A stretch of 64,000 nt of DNA from Macrocystis pyrifera (Eukaryota > Sar > Phaeophyceae > Laminariales > Laminariaceae). Numbering within the stretch: the first letter of the stretch is position 1; every line of letters begins with the position of its first letter. Location: the NCBI GenBank assembly GCA_031763025.1, contig JASSKH010000010.1:5327901-5391900 (forward strand). The letters are read 5' to 3'. A model generated the notes under the pieces. The model did no database searches. It worked only from the letters and a program-made list of their open reading frames with translations, and was not told where the DNA came from. Below are positions 36,147-47,365 of the stretch, piece after piece. The position numbers and the translations under genes were made by a program.

Positions 36147-36521
36147 TCATCGCGTACTGGACGAACAAGAACGAACCCTGAGCCTAACTCTAGGCCAGTC
36201 AGATCCAATCAACCAACCATTGTCTAGTATTATGAATAGCCCCTTTGTCTCGTACACAGTGTGTGCCAACCGTTCTATCGCATAAGTCGTCAGCTCGTCT
36301 GGAGCAAATGCAGCCAGTGTCGACCATGAGGCAATAACGACTCTTTCGCCAAAGGCATGACCAACCACCAACAGCAGCAGTAGCAGCAGCAGCAGTTCGT
36401 CATCGCCGCCCCATGCCTCGCTGAAATCAAACGGTCGTATTGGCCTTCGTAGTACCGGTTGCACGATAGGTCCTAAAATCAGGCATCCCCCTACCACTTT
36501 GGACGGAAATCTAGGCAACAT
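36147..36521 (-). CDS. Conserved 124-codon frame, right-arm copy
   Basis: Mirror of 13099-13473 with the same length and a handful of substitutions (e.g. MLPK to MLPR). The plus strand of the same bases (36007-36285) is open too. Coding status uncertain. Confidence 0.25.
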   Translation of the reverse strand: MLPRFPSKVVGGCLILGPIVQPVLRRPIRPFDFSEAWGGDDELLLLLLLLLVVGHAFGERVVIASWSTLAAFAPDELTTYAIERLAHTVYETKGLFIILDNGWLIGSDWPRVRLRVRSCSSSTR

Positions 36522-36632
36522 TTACACATTAATATGAAGACCACTCGGCCCTTTTATTTCCGCGCAGAGTAATTACAGCTAAAAATTATTATTGATAGCT
36601 ACGGGTGGGCCAATGTAATAAGAATCAGCACG

Positions 36633-36737
36633 TACGATGGGCCTATCGATAGGACCAAGTACTGTAAGTAAAAATAGGGAAATATATAGGTTTTTGTGTG
36701 TACCACAGGTCCTATTTACTATGGTTCCCCGTAGTAA
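36633..36737. mobile_element. Family A MITE (right arm)
   Basis: Mirror of 12883-12988, including its altered end. Confidence 0.8.
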
Positions 36738-37500
36738 GTTTCCCCCAATTAGCAGGGTAGGGTACTGTAGACTGTAGACTGCAGTCTCACAGTTACCTGG
36801 TAAGTCACATTACACATGCCTAAGCATTCACTCGTCTGCAGAATTCCTGGCGGCCTCCTCAAACCAAGAATCCTTGCCGTGTTACCTATGCGTGCCAGTT
36901 TTTTATTTCAATGTTTCCAAGCTTTCGATGTTGGTACGTATCACAACACCATCCGTCGTCCCCCTCTCATACCCACCTAAAAAAGAGGTCGATCTACACA
37001 TCTACACTATCGTTGATATTGATACTACAGGAGGAAACAGTCTACCATTGATACTGTTCCATTAAGGGCCGTTATTGCCGGAGAGGCCTTTGTCCTACAT
37101 TTGTAGATTTTCCAGATATTGATTTCGCACCATTAGTTTCTCTCCCAGGTTTTCCTGATATATAAATACAACTACAATTACGATTTTTGGGGTCGTTCTC
37201 ACTTGCTAGCTCTTGGCAGACAGACCGACTGATAGACAGCTCTTCGCAAACAGCCCTTCCTCTTTGAAACAGCCGAACAGCCAAACAACCTATCTTCTTT
37301 CTTCTTCGCCAAACAGCCAAACAACCTTTCTTCTTTCTTCTTCCGCAAACTGCCAACCAATAGACAGCTCTTCGCACGGCGCCTAAAAGAGGCGTCTCGC
37401 CTTCGACGAACGACATAGATAGGTGCAGCTGTCGGCGGCCAAGCTGCCGGTGTCGGTGGCGAACCTGCTGGTCCGCCTCTCCCTTCTCCACGCCCCCTAG

Positions 37501-37784
37501 GCTCACCTCCCCCTCGTAGAGAGGCGCGTGGTCCTCGCCCTCTGGCAAGAGAGCGGCAACGACAAAGACCGACCGCTGGTGCCGGCTGTTGTTTGCGACC
37601 AGTGCACAGACCAGCACTTGGTCAAGAACTCCGCGCCTGGTGGCAAAAACGTGGCCTTCGCCACCTGCAAGGATCTCATGTGCGTGGTGGCGGGATCATT
37701 CTGACAGGGCAACCGACTGCGAGTTCTGTGCTCGCCCGATCAAGGAAGGGACTGTCTCGTACTCCCTCGAGACTGCTGACAGTG
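37501..37784 (+). pseudogene. Zinc-finger-like exon 1, one frame slip
   Basis: The acceptor is excellent (TCTCCCTTCTCC...CCCCTAG|GCT). Frame 1 encodes RRVVLALWQESGNDKDRP, VVCDQCTDQHLVKN and ATCKDLMCVVAGSF, then stops. Frame 2 takes over near 37690 with TDCEFCARPIKEGTVSYSLE up to the donor AGTG|GTGAGT. CxxCxxPIxxG is the opening of a PARP-type zinc finger; its H-x2-C half would be in another exon. The frame change suggests a decayed copy or a sequence error. Domain assignment is a motif-level inference. Confidence 0.42.
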
Positions 37785-39322
37785 GTGAGTGTCTTATGGC
37801 TATTGTGCATGCTGTATGTTGCCAGTAAGTTTTCTTGGGGTTTTCAATTGCCTTTTTGCATACAAACCTACGTCAAAGCGTTTATTTTTTTTTTTACTCA
37901 TCCATGCTCGTTCTTTCCCCTTCGTGGGTTGCGTCGGCTCCTCTTACACACAGTGCACGCGAACGCGCACATGCACAACTGTTTGCGGGACGTGAACGAA
38001 GGAACGGAAGATTCAGCTGTCGCCATCACCGCAGCACCGAACGACGTGAGTGCTGCTGCTACTGTGGTGCATTTTCGGTGCATGCACACGATTTCTGTGT
38101 GTACATGTTTTGGTGACCCCACGTACTCATTTTGCTCGTGTTCGGCTGCCGCTGCCGCTGCTGCTGCTGCTGCTGCTGCTGCCAACGCTGCGGCGATTCG
38201 TTGCAGCTTCTGCTGCTGCTAATGCTGTAGCTGCTTCTGCTGCTGCTGCTGCTAATGATGCCGCGATGCCGCAATATCCACTGAATGTTCGTATGTACTC
38301 GGATTACTGTTTTTCTTGGTCGTTTTTGTACCCAAATGGTTCCTTTTGATACGTGAAAAAATATTTTTGTCGTTTTGCTCCTGCATTTTGCGTACGTACT
38401 GCAATTTCTCGTTTTTGGCTTGGTTAGTTTCATATATATCGTTGCTATGCTGCTGCTGTGGTGCTGCAGCGTTGTTGCCGTACATCATGCTGCACTTGCG
38501 TGTGTAAAAATATTTCGGTATCGTCAATGAAATTCCGTAGGTTTTGCGATTGCGGCATACCAGGGTATATACTTTTTTTCTACCTTATTTTCATAGCGTT
38601 GCTATGCTGCTGCCATCGCGGATTATTGTTTTCACTGGCCATTTTTGGACCGAAATGGTTTTTTTGATACGTAAAAAAAATATTTTGGGTCGTTTTGCTC
38701 CTGCATTTTGCGTACGTACTACTTTTTCTCGTATTTCGTATTGTTGCTATGCTGCAGCTGCGTTGTTGCCGTACAGCATGCGGAGGTGGGTCTATATTGA
38801 GGTACCAAAAATACTTTTCGGACGGCCTCGGGGTACATACTTTTTTTTCTCCCTTCTTTTCATATCGTTGCTATGCTGCTGCTGCCAACGCTGTGGCGAT
38901 CCGTTGCTGCTTTGCTGCTGCTGCTGCTGCTGCTGCTGCTCTGCTTTTAGTGCTGCCGAAGTATTCACTGAATGTTTGTATGTACTCGGATAATTGTGTT
39001 TCCTGGTCGTTTTGTGGCGCTGCTGCGTTGTTGCCGTACATCATGCTGGACATGATTTGTGTGTCTGTTACGCTTAAACTTGTGCGTGTGTACATATTTC
39101 TGTATCGTCAATGATTTTTTTTGTGGTGCTGCTGCGTTGTTGCCGTACGTCATGCTGGACGTGATTTGTGTGTGTACTGTACTCCACTTGTGTGTGTACA
39201 TATTTCTGTATCGTCAATGAAATTACGTACTTGCTGCTTCTGCTGCTGCTGCTGCTGCCGTCGTATAGCAAGCGATTACGTACTGCTGTTGTGCCGCTGT
39301 AGAATAGTACAAATAATGAACT

Positions 39323-39363
<41 letters not shown>

Positions 39364-39431
39364 TACCCCTCCCCCGCCATTCCCTGCACGCCACTCCCGC
39401 CCCGCGCACCCTATATGTTTACTTCGACCAG
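37785..39431. repeat. CTG-rich composite tandem repeat (intron-like)
   Basis: Five to six imperfect units of about 100-270 bp contain TTGCTATGCTGCTGCTG, GCGTTGTTGCCGTACATCAT and TTTCTGTATCGTCAATGAAA, e.g. at 38440, 38590, 38740, 39020 and 39125. (CTG)n tracts lie at 38155, 38235 and 38910, and C38 at 39326-39363. It separates the two zinc-finger-like exons. Confidence 0.75.
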
Positions 39432-39590
39432 GTCCGTGGCAAGTGCTACAACTGCCGCCTGACGGACTCCACCATCAAAGACGGAGACATCATCATCAAG
39501 CGCAAAAGGACTCCCTTCCATTTCGCCTGCTCCAGAGCTTCGCGGAATTCCGAAGGAGTACGCCAAGCAGATTGTCGCCATCCAGGACGA
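39432..39590 (+). pseudogene. Zinc-finger-like exon 2, one frame slip
   Basis: After the acceptor CGACCAG| the frame reads VRGKCYNCRLTDSTIKDGD, then RTPFHFACSRA. This gives C-x2-C ... H-x2-C, the ligand pattern of PARP-type zinc fingers, with about 21 residues between the pairs. A coding-like continuation one frame over (LRGIPKEYAKQIVAIQDER) begins after ACSR, so the frame appears slipped once. The exon lies 1.65 kb downstream of 37501-37784 on the same strand, probably of the same broken gene. No catalytic domain seen nearby. Confidence 0.45.
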
Positions 39591-40242
39591 ACGAAAAGAA
39601 ACAATTGTTTCCCATATTTCCCAAAATCACGATTATTTCTTCCTACACATATCCAACGGGTTCAACAGCGAACAGATTCACATTCTGGGCCTCCCGCCTC
39701 GCCTCGTTACTACAGCATCCTGGAAGACTATTTACATATCATGTCTCATCCAAACTCCTATGCTGGCTACATCGACATCGCGCCCGCCCAGCAACTATAC
39801 AACATTTCCATAACCGTTGTCGTTGCCGGCACTGCTGCTTTCTCTCCTGTCCCAAACCTTCCTTTAAACAACAGCCTGTATGTTGTATATCATCCACATG
39901 CCAAGCACTACTCCACTCTCTCCCCACACTGATGAAATATGTTATTCCTATTTTTAGACGAATGTCATTCTCACTCTTGCGTCACCCGATCTTACGTTTC
40001 ACATTACATTCATAAATAAACACGATTATTACATCCTTCACCGTTTCTTACGCAAATACATTTAGTTTGGTTGGCTTTGGGCTATGTCGCCAATTAATTG
40101 CAGTTATATGTACACAAAACGACGGAATATTCATACCCACTCCGAAGGAAAGCCTTGTATATATATATATATATTCCTAAATACCAGGTATGTGAATGCT
40201 AAAACCGTTCCAGATACAACAACCTGTTCTGATGTTACATCG

Positions 40243-40607
40243 GGGGCTATTGTGGAGGACAGGTTTTGGAAAAGGTTCGTAGATTGGTCGTCGCACATGT
40301 ACCCATGGAAGATACACCAGAAGTGTTATCACATCTGAGAATCTTTCCGAGAACCGGGCCTCCTTGAAGTCGAGACAGGCCTTGTTTGCCCGTCCGAACT
40401 TCTCTCTCGATCTCTCTCTTCTCCACGCTGCTAACCCAACGTGGAGGGCTCTCTCCTTGCCCTAAATATAATAAAATAAAAGTGCAGCCCTCGGTAGCGG
40501 GTCGAAGCTACCACATCACTTGGGACCTTTGTGGCTCTACGAAAGTAGGGGCTCCATATTGGCGTCGACGATGAGATTCGAACTCACGCGGGCAAAGCCC
40601 AACGGCT
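40243..40607. mobile_element. 365-bp right-arm-only block ending in tRNA-Ser sequence
   Basis: Absent from the left arm, where GATGTTACATCGG runs directly into the flanking GGCTAAATTGAC (allowing for a few changed bases). The block ends in a tRNA-Ser 3' half with a CCA end. TGG at the tRNA start, read on the plus strand, sits where a retroelement primer-binding site would. It may be a reverse-transcribed fragment (terminal-repeat sequence copied on into its tRNA primer). No internal coding region is present. Confidence 0.55.
40564..40607 (-). pseudogene. tRNA-Ser 3' half, CCA-tailed
   Basis: Minus strand: CGTTGGGCTTTGCCCGCG (long variable arm), GTGAGTTCGAATCTCAT (T arm), CGTCGAC acceptor strand, discriminator G and CCA. 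The long variable arm and G73 point to serine. The 5' half is missing. Eukaryotic nuclear tRNA genes do not encode CCA, so this copy probably came from a mature tRNA through reverse transcription. Confidence 0.7.
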
Positions 40608-40813
40608 AAATTGACACACGACACGAAATTGGAACGTGGAAGTGTGGTTGGTGAGCTTAAGCTTTGCTTTTACCAATCCGCCGGAGGATAATTTAAAAAA
40701 AACATACGTTTCCCTCTGTTGAAACTCACAAATTGTGAATGAACACCTGTGTATCTTGATACGAAATTCACAAAAATCGTTGGCAACGGCCCCAGCACCA
40801 ATTAATTTACTAC

Positions 40814-41401
40814 ACGCGGAACGGCATGCAACGCGAAGTCTGCGGGGCTCTTACCGTCGAAGTGGGTCAAGGTCAGAAAGCGGCGCTTCTCCATTTCGAC
40901 AACCTCGGGCGCCTTCCAGACGAACTTGGACGCGGCAACCTCATCGTCAACAGGGCCAGTTAGAGGCGGGAGGGGAGGCCTCCCTAGCCAATCCGTCGTC
41001 GACGCCCTCTCCTCCTCTTCCTTCACTGCTGCCTCCGTTCCACAAACCAGTCCCCTGATCCAAGACAGCAGACCCTGCTTCTCCTCCACCTTCTCCATCT
41101 CCCACACCACCTCGTCGTCCCATTCCACCTTCACCCCTCCCCCCCCTCCCCCCCCTCTCCCCTCCACTCCCACCCCTCCCCCCCTACGACAGCCCCGAAG
41201 AGATGCTTCTCCACTCTTTCGACGAGGGCGAGGTCCTCGGCGGACACCTCCTCTCCAGTACTGTAGTACCTCTTAAGCTTAGGTGTGGTCGGGGGGGGGG
41301 GTCACCTCGGCAGCGTCTTCGGGCGGCACCTCCTGTCCAGTACCGTCGTACCTCTTAGCTTCGGCCGGGGGTAGGCTCACCTCTTCCCACTCTGCCACGG
41401 T
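40814..41401 (-). CDS. Second exon, KRYxxTGxEV repeat and acidic domain (right copy)
   Basis: Mirror of 11569-12157 with acceptor CTCATTAG|ACC and donor CGT|GTAGTA. The first part EWEEVSLPPAEAKRYDGTGQ is followed by a C11 run (left arm: C10), which shifts the frame. A second shift falls in the purine tract at about 41136-41160, as in the left arm but with a different tract length. The acidic domain (VKVEWDDEVVWEMEKVEEKQ, GLLSWIRGLV, THFDGKSPADFAL) is otherwise preserved. As read, this copy is more disrupted than the left one. Confidence 0.42.
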
Positions 41402-42705
41402 CTAATGAGCACCCACCAAGGTGCAGAATGCAAAAAAAGGATAACCGGGGCACAGCGAACCACAGCAGAGCACAGCAGGGGAGCATCCATTCGGAAAAAA
41501 GGAGACGAGGCAGAGAGGGTCGCCGGGAACATGATGAGGAGGAGACGATAAGGCGAAATCAACATATGCTGTAGTACTGAAGTAAGCATCTATTTATATT
41601 GGCATTCACGGCGAGTGCTGTGCACAGCTCGGGTAGCATACACACGCCGCGGGGTGGTGTGCTGGGCGAGAGGGTGAACAGCAGTAGCTCCGACGCGGGA
41701 TGCTTGTGAAGGTAGGAAGGGCAGATTGGAGACAGAGCAAGCTATTCAAAGCAGCTTTCGAGTCAAGGAGGCACGAGAGAGAAGAGAGCCAAGGCATCCC
41801 CGTACTGTAGACTGCAGTTGCAGCTAATGAGGCGGGGCATGGTAATCAGCACCCGCAATAAATCCAAAACCCGGATATTCCCCTATGTCTGTGAACGATA
41901 TTTGGCTATGATTACCATCAATACCGTTCCCACCTAACAGCAGTGCTCAACCACGATGTATCCTTCTGGGGGGCCCGTTTTATTTTTGGCCGCGCCACCC
42001 GTTTCTTGAAAATCTAAACAATTATACTAAGGTTTGCTTGTTACCAGCTATCACCATGGTTGATTGACGTTTTTGATGCACCATACACCGCCGTATACGA
42101 TTATACGATTAGATGGTGGGTTTCGATTCGTCGTGAGCGCGCGCGATAGATGGTAGATCCCTACCCTGCCCCAAGTACCATATATACAATGCTGTAATGC
42201 GCCCTCTCTCGTATACGGAAATGGACTGCAACCTCGACCCAGGCCTAGGCTTCCTATGTTGTACCCTGCCCGCTGTCATGTCCTGTAACAGCACCGACCA
42301 GCAGCAGTGGCCACATTGTCATGTAGCACTCTGTCCGTAAATATAAATAACGTTAATATCATCATATTTACATTTAAAAATACCTTACGTTTTCGGTCAT
42401 GGTTATACCAAATACCACTATGAAAAATGTGAACCCAACAGCAATGTTCTGCAGTATCATCACACCACAGGGCCAAGCATACTTGGTAATATTTAATCTG
42501 TAGTTGACTTTAGGTCGACGGCTGCCGTTATTATGCTTGTTTCGTAATAACTGATAAGCAATGAACGTCGCTTGCTCGCTTCATTCCTGGTGCCTAGTAA
42601 AAAAAAACAACGGCAGTATCTGTGTGTACGTATCACGATGGACCACATCTCGTACCGTCTGTAGATTTGTCTGAACAAGAAAGGAGGTACACACCAGAGA
42701 CCCAC

Positions 42706-43024
42706 CTCCTCCATGCCGAACACGTCGTACAGACGGAGGGGGCTCCACCCGGCTCGCGAGGTTTCCTCATGGTCCATCGCTGACGGCACGCGGGGGAGGC
42801 GCCCCGCAAATCCGCTGTTGCGCGGAAGAAACTGGCCTTCCCCGAATCCAGCGCCGTCGAGGGGGGGGGGGGGTGTTGGCGCTTGAGGGGTGCCCATGGT
42901 TCCTCAAGCTGGCGTTGTTGGTGTTGCCGGTCTTCGGAACGAGCACAAACGCGGTTCCCGTGTCGAGGCAGCAGGTAGCTGCCAAGCAGGCCGCCGACGT
43001 CAGAGTAGTAGCGCGGCTCGGCAT
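42706..43024 (-). CDS. First exon, signal-peptide and ASAF-like presequence (right copy)
   Basis: Mirror of 9946-10260. The ATG at 43024-43022 encodes MPSRATTLTSAACLAATCC and LDTGTAFVLVP as in the left arm. The C run holds 13 bases instead of nine, so the downstream part (NSGFAGRLPRVPSAMDHEET) is out of frame with the start. The donor GAG|GTGGGT is conserved. A longer (GAG)n tract containing one GTG triplet precedes the ATG. Confidence 0.4.
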
Positions 43025-43686
43025 CTTGCGGGTGTCACGAACAGCGTGTTTCCCTCCTCCTCCTCCTCCTCCTCCACCTCCTCCTCCTCCTCCTCCCCTG
43101 TGTAGCTCGGCCATAGAAATGCAGGCTCCCCCGTACGTACACCTTTGCAGTGTAAAAGTGAAGATCGCCTGTTTCTTCGAGGTTGCTTCTCGTGTCTTGC
43201 TCCGAGATCTTCCCTGCTGTTGCAAAGGGCGATCGACCACCGGCTGGGCGGGCGAGCGCACGAAGAACGAAGAGGCGACGACTCTTCTTCTGCTGCTGCA
43301 GGTTGGCTTTGTACGCAAGAACGCGCCTTCACGTTGGGTCCTGCATGTCTAGATCGTGGACACATACCCCCCGCACATATCCAACCCAACCGTTTCACAG
43401 TACTTGATGATCTGGACAGTTCAGGGCATGTATATCATATACAGAGTCCTGATCTAGCTCGTGCTGCGGGGTGGGTGCCGTATAGTCTGCAGGAATGAAT
43501 CTATAGGGCAGGTTTCCTACAGTGGGTCGGATGTTTTCTCGTACGGAACCCGCACAACACCTCCTCTTCCTAACGGCAGAGGCTATGTAGAGGGTCTAGA
43601 TTATCTCACTATTAATAACTAGAGGAGGAGATCGTCACCTGTCCGACGGGTAGAGTGTGTGGCGAGAGCAAGCGGTCTACAGTACG

Positions 43687-43800
43687 ATTACGGGGGGGCA
43701 TACTGTAGTAAATAGGACCAAATGCTGTTAGTAAAAAATAGGTAAATATATAGGTTTTTGTGTGTACCGTGGGTCCTATTTACTATGGTCCGCCGTAATA
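43687..43800. mobile_element. Family A MITE
   Basis: GATTACGGGGGGGCATACTG to GGTCCGCCGTAATA, inverse core orientation, 287 bp outside the right arm's outer end. Confidence 0.88.
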
Positions 43801-44330
43801 ATAGTGCGAGGAGTGTCGTGCCGTGCCATGCTGCGAGCGCACTACTGCAAATTGCACAGCTCCTTGCAGATATATCGTGCTATCCGCCGCCCCCACAGCG
43901 CCGGGCCGCTATCCATATACCGGTCGCTCCGGTGGTCCACACTACTATTGTTATTAATAGCGGTAGTTAACCCTCGAATGTTAAAAGCGGGAGTCCTGGA
44001 GTTCGAATCCGACCGTGGTACGAGTAAGTTTGTGAAGTGATATATTTGCATATAACTGATAATAGTTTTTACAAAAAAATCAAACGCCAAGAGCGCCTAT
44101 TAATAGCGTGAGTAGTAGCAATGTCGACGCGAGTCGACGAGAGAAAAAAGAGCTATAATAACGTCTTCTCGCGATAAAAAAAACAAGGCACTAGCAGTAT
44201 GCGAAGCAGGGAGGGGGGAGGAGAGTCCTTCATGAGGCCGCGGATCCGAGTTACAACTACGAGGGCGAGCGAGAAAATGGGGGCAGGGAAATGAAGGGGA
44301 TGGGCAAATATGAACAATGCAGTCAGTCAT

Positions 44331-44415
44331 GGTCTCTGTCGGTACAGCAGTGCCGGTATGTATGCGCCAACCAGCAATACCGGCACTATTATAGCGGCAA
44401 CCGGCACTAACTACT
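44331..44415 (-). repeat. AGTGCCGGT-rich dispersed repeat, copy 1
   Basis: The minus strand carries TTAGTGCCGGTTGCCGCTAT and TGCCGGTATTGCTGG...GCGCATAC. The same order occurs on the plus strand at 58935-59015. Confidence 0.6.
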
Positions 44416-44910
44416 CCCTCCGCACACAGCCTGAACACTGCTGCCCTGGCTAATCCCATCTGCACCAAGCGATTTGACAGGCACCTCGATAGCGGGAAGC
44501 CGGCATCACTCAACCGACACAAGAAAGAAAGTATGTACGAGTACGTGTGGCGGACGCTCAATAGTCATTGATTTCGTTCTCCCTGCCTGTTTTCGCCCCT
44601 CAAGCCTGTCCCGAAGGGGTTTGTCGCATGTTCCATCGACCAGTCATCGACACTCCATGGCTTCTTTGCACCAGCACCAACAACAGGTAAGGCCCTGGCC
44701 CTCGTAAAGGTTTCCCTCTCTCTTTCCTATCCCGCTCTGCCGCGCTATCCATACTATACAGAACCACATAGGGTGGAGCTGAACCCAAAGCCTGTGCTCT
44801 CGTCGCCCCCCTTTCCTCCCCTTCTCGTCTTCTCCCAAGCCAATCGCGATCAGGTAAAACACTGAACGATATTGTCTGGTGTACAGCAATGAAACATGGC
44901 GCCTAAATCG

Positions 44911-44976
44911 CCCCCCCCCCCCCCTCACAATGGCCATACGACTACGGCCATGCATGAGAATGAGTACACCCCCCCT
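44911..44976 (+). mobile_element. Family F fragment between C runs
   Basis: C14 (44911-44924), then ~44 bp of the family F 3' end (TACGACTACGGCCATGCATG...GAGTACA), then C6. Strong 5' truncation. Confidence 0.75.
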
Positions 44977-45003
44977 CCTTCCCCCCCTCAACAACGCGCC
45001 TAA

Positions 45004-45152
45004 CCCCCCCCCCCCCCCCCCCCCCCCCTTCGTGCAAGCCATGTCTGCCTGGTGGGTGAAGACCTGACGTGCTCCGTCCCGGCATTGTAGGGGTGCGAGC
45101 GTCCATGGCCGTAGTCGTACGGCCATGCATAACATGATGATTACACCCCCCC
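45004..45152 (+). mobile_element. Family F fragment between C runs
   Basis: C25 (45004-45028) meets TTCGTGCAAGCCATGTCTGC. The element ends GATTACA followed by C7. About 115 bp retained. Confidence 0.78.
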
Positions 45153-45859
45153 GCGCGCGCGCCTCCTCCCTCCCCCGTTGGATGGCAACGGCTTCCATTC
45201 GCGGTCGTCATCTTCGGACCATGCGTGCTCTTCGTACGGACAGCAGCAACAACAACCACTACTACACCACCTACCCTGGCACCGACTGCAGCAGCAGTGC
45301 GTGCGCTTTTCATTTCCCCCGTCAACGACAATACACGGGACAGACGCAAGCAGTGCCAGCAATCACCCCTTCCGCAACTGCCTCTTTTGTATACGTACGT
45401 ACGTCAATGCGTCCCCGTATAGGGATACGCTACGTAAACGCCCTACCAAGCAAAACTCATGATGATTGCATGCATCGCGTGTGTCGCCGTTGCTACCGTG
45501 GTGTACATGGGTGTACCGGTTTTTGAGTGTTTGCCATATACATGCATGTGTGGTGCGAAAGGCCATTCAAATTCGGCAGAGCTATATACGAAACCTCGGT
45601 CCCATGTCGTGTACCGGGTATATGTGGCACGTATTATGGTAAGACCCATCAAATTCTGCAGCTACACGATCCCCCTCTCTCACGTTACGCCCACAAATCG
45701 CCCAGCACATGTATATCTAGCACTCACACGGCAACATCAAAGAATACATATATAGGCACATCATATATACGTGCGGCATGTATCATATGAAAGCACACAG
45801 CACCCTTTTCCCTCCGCTTAAATTCGAGTGACAACCCAACATCATCCCCAAATCACCCA

Positions 45860-45890
45860 CCACAACCACCACCACCACCACCACCACCCT
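45860..45890. repeat. (CCA)n microsatellite
   Basis: Short CCA/ACC trinucleotide tract. The surrounding 45160-46560 shows no supported gene. Confidence 0.7.
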
Positions 45891-46581
45891 AAAAAACGCC
45901 AAACACACGGCGAAACCCTACTCCGTAGTAGGCGCGTGATTTCCTTCACCCTTCAGCAGGCGTAGTATACTGTCAACATGTTACCCTCAATACCGTACTG
46001 CAAACTACCGTATGAGTTTCTGGAGTGCTATTGTACTGCTGACGGGTGATTTTATGCAGCGCTGCCAAGCTCGCAAATATCTGGGATTGAACTAATGTCC
46101 GTACCGCACGAAAGGGGACGGCATCGGTTACACCCCGGCGCCATACCGGTCCTTCGATTAGCACCCGATACTGCAAACACACAATCTGCTGCAGCACTGG
46201 CAGCTACTGCTGTACTCGAGGCGCGGAAGGAAGAAAAGAGCACGATCAGCAGCAGCGGCAGCAGCAGCAGCCACCCCACCCCACCCCACCCCCCCACCCC
46301 ACCCCACCCCGCACCGTGCGTCGCGATCTCCTATCCATCCATTCATCCCGACCTAAAAAAAAAAAGAGAAAGATGTCGAAGTGCCTCCACAACCCAACTG
46401 AAACCCTAAAGGCAAACACTGCTACGTGCCCCTTAAGACTGCTTGTGGTGTGGTGAGTGGCGAGTGGGAAACGACCGACGCAAGCGAACCGCAACAAACG
46501 GAGAGCACCAACCTAGCCGTTACAGATACGTACTCGTAGTGACACCGGTTAAGCAAACACGGTGTACACAGATGTTTTTCT

Positions 46582-46722
46582 CCCCCCTCCCCCCCCCGCC
46601 AATGTCTGCCTGGTCGGTGAAAACCCAACGTGCTCAGTCCCGGCATTGTAGGGATGCGAGGGTCTATGGTCATATGACTACGGCCATGCACGATAATGAG
46701 TACACCCCCCCCCCCCCCCCCG
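46582..46722 (+). mobile_element. Family F fragment between C runs
   Basis: C-rich start (TCCCCCCTCCCCCCCCCGCC), then AATGTCTGCCTGGTCGGTGA to AATGAGTACA, then C17. About 105 bp retained. Confidence 0.78.
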
Positions 46723-46929
46723 CCCCCCCCACGCCTCCGCGCTAGGTTACGCGTTGGAACACCCAGCGGAAATCGGACAGAGCTTTCGAAACAAAAGAAA
46801 TATAGAACAAAAAGTGAACGAACGAATGGATTCATGAAATGACGCAACAGCGGTATAATCAAATACAGCGAACCGCTGTCAGCAAAACAACATGCAAACA
46901 CTAACAGAACAATGTACGCAACGGCTGTC

Positions 46930-47000
46930 CAGCCGGGGGGGGAAGGGGGGGGGGGGGGGGGCTGCTGAGCCCCCCCCCCCCCTCCCTCCCCCCGTCCCCC
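46930..47000. repeat. G-run / C-run pair
   Basis: G9-AA-G18 followed by CTGCTGAG and C14. A potential hairpin and a likely assembly-sensitive spot. No family F sequence here. Confidence 0.8.
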
Positions 47001-47224
47001 CTTACCTACAGGGGACTACGCACTCATATCTCCGCAAAACTCCTGCAACTCCTATATTCACATGAGACACGGATGGCGTCATGCGGCGGATCACACCGTC
47101 CGAGGTGGACTTTACTACCTGGGCAGAATGTATAACCATCGTTTAGATTCTGATACAAATATCAAGTGGTACATTGCTCCACGTACACTGGGGTGGCAAT
47201 ACTCCCGCCGGCATGATACCCGGG

Positions 47225-47365
47225 TGCTACCAACCTCACAGTACATATACCTGGGTACCCTCAGAGTACATATACCCGGGTACCCTGTGAGCACATATAC
47301 CCGGGTACTTCCAGAGTAACATAACCGGGAAACCCCAAAATATATTACTCCCAGGGTACATCGTA
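47225..47365. repeat. ~30-bp tandem repeat with ATACCCGGGTAC
   Basis: Four imperfect units of CAGAGTACATATACCCGGGT. The related motif GGGTAYNTACYCGGGTA recurs at 56275-56345. Confidence 0.75.

Larger units (their letters stand above)
37162..40144. other. 2.98-kb block present only in the right arm
   Basis: Both borders fall in a (TA)n microsatellite (GATATATAAAT on the left, TATATATATATATTCC on the right) that is a single short tract in the left arm at 12453-12463. It holds two zinc-finger-like exons and CTG-rich tandem repeats. Either inserted here or deleted from the left arm. No terminal repeats were found. Confidence 0.75.
27869..43400 (-). repeat. Right arm of giant inverted duplication
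   Basis: Reverse-complement partner of 9592-21953, 15.5 kb. It is longer because of blocks at 34943-35458, 37162-40144 and 40243-40607 that have no left-arm counterpart. It has fewer satellite units. Confidence 0.95.

Noticed and set aside
9592-43400. Pure fold-back assembly artefact
   Set aside because: The arms differ by substitutions, three arm-specific blocks and satellite copy number, which a read chimera would not create.
43975-44020. tRNA suggested by GGAGTTCGAATCC
   Set aside because: The T stem does not pair and no A box sits at a tRNA distance.
44644-45349. Gly/Arg-rich frames of 135-184 codons
   Set aside because: They run through family F fragments and C/G homopolymers. The recurring peptide MSAWSVKTRRAPSRHCRD is just the translated repeat.
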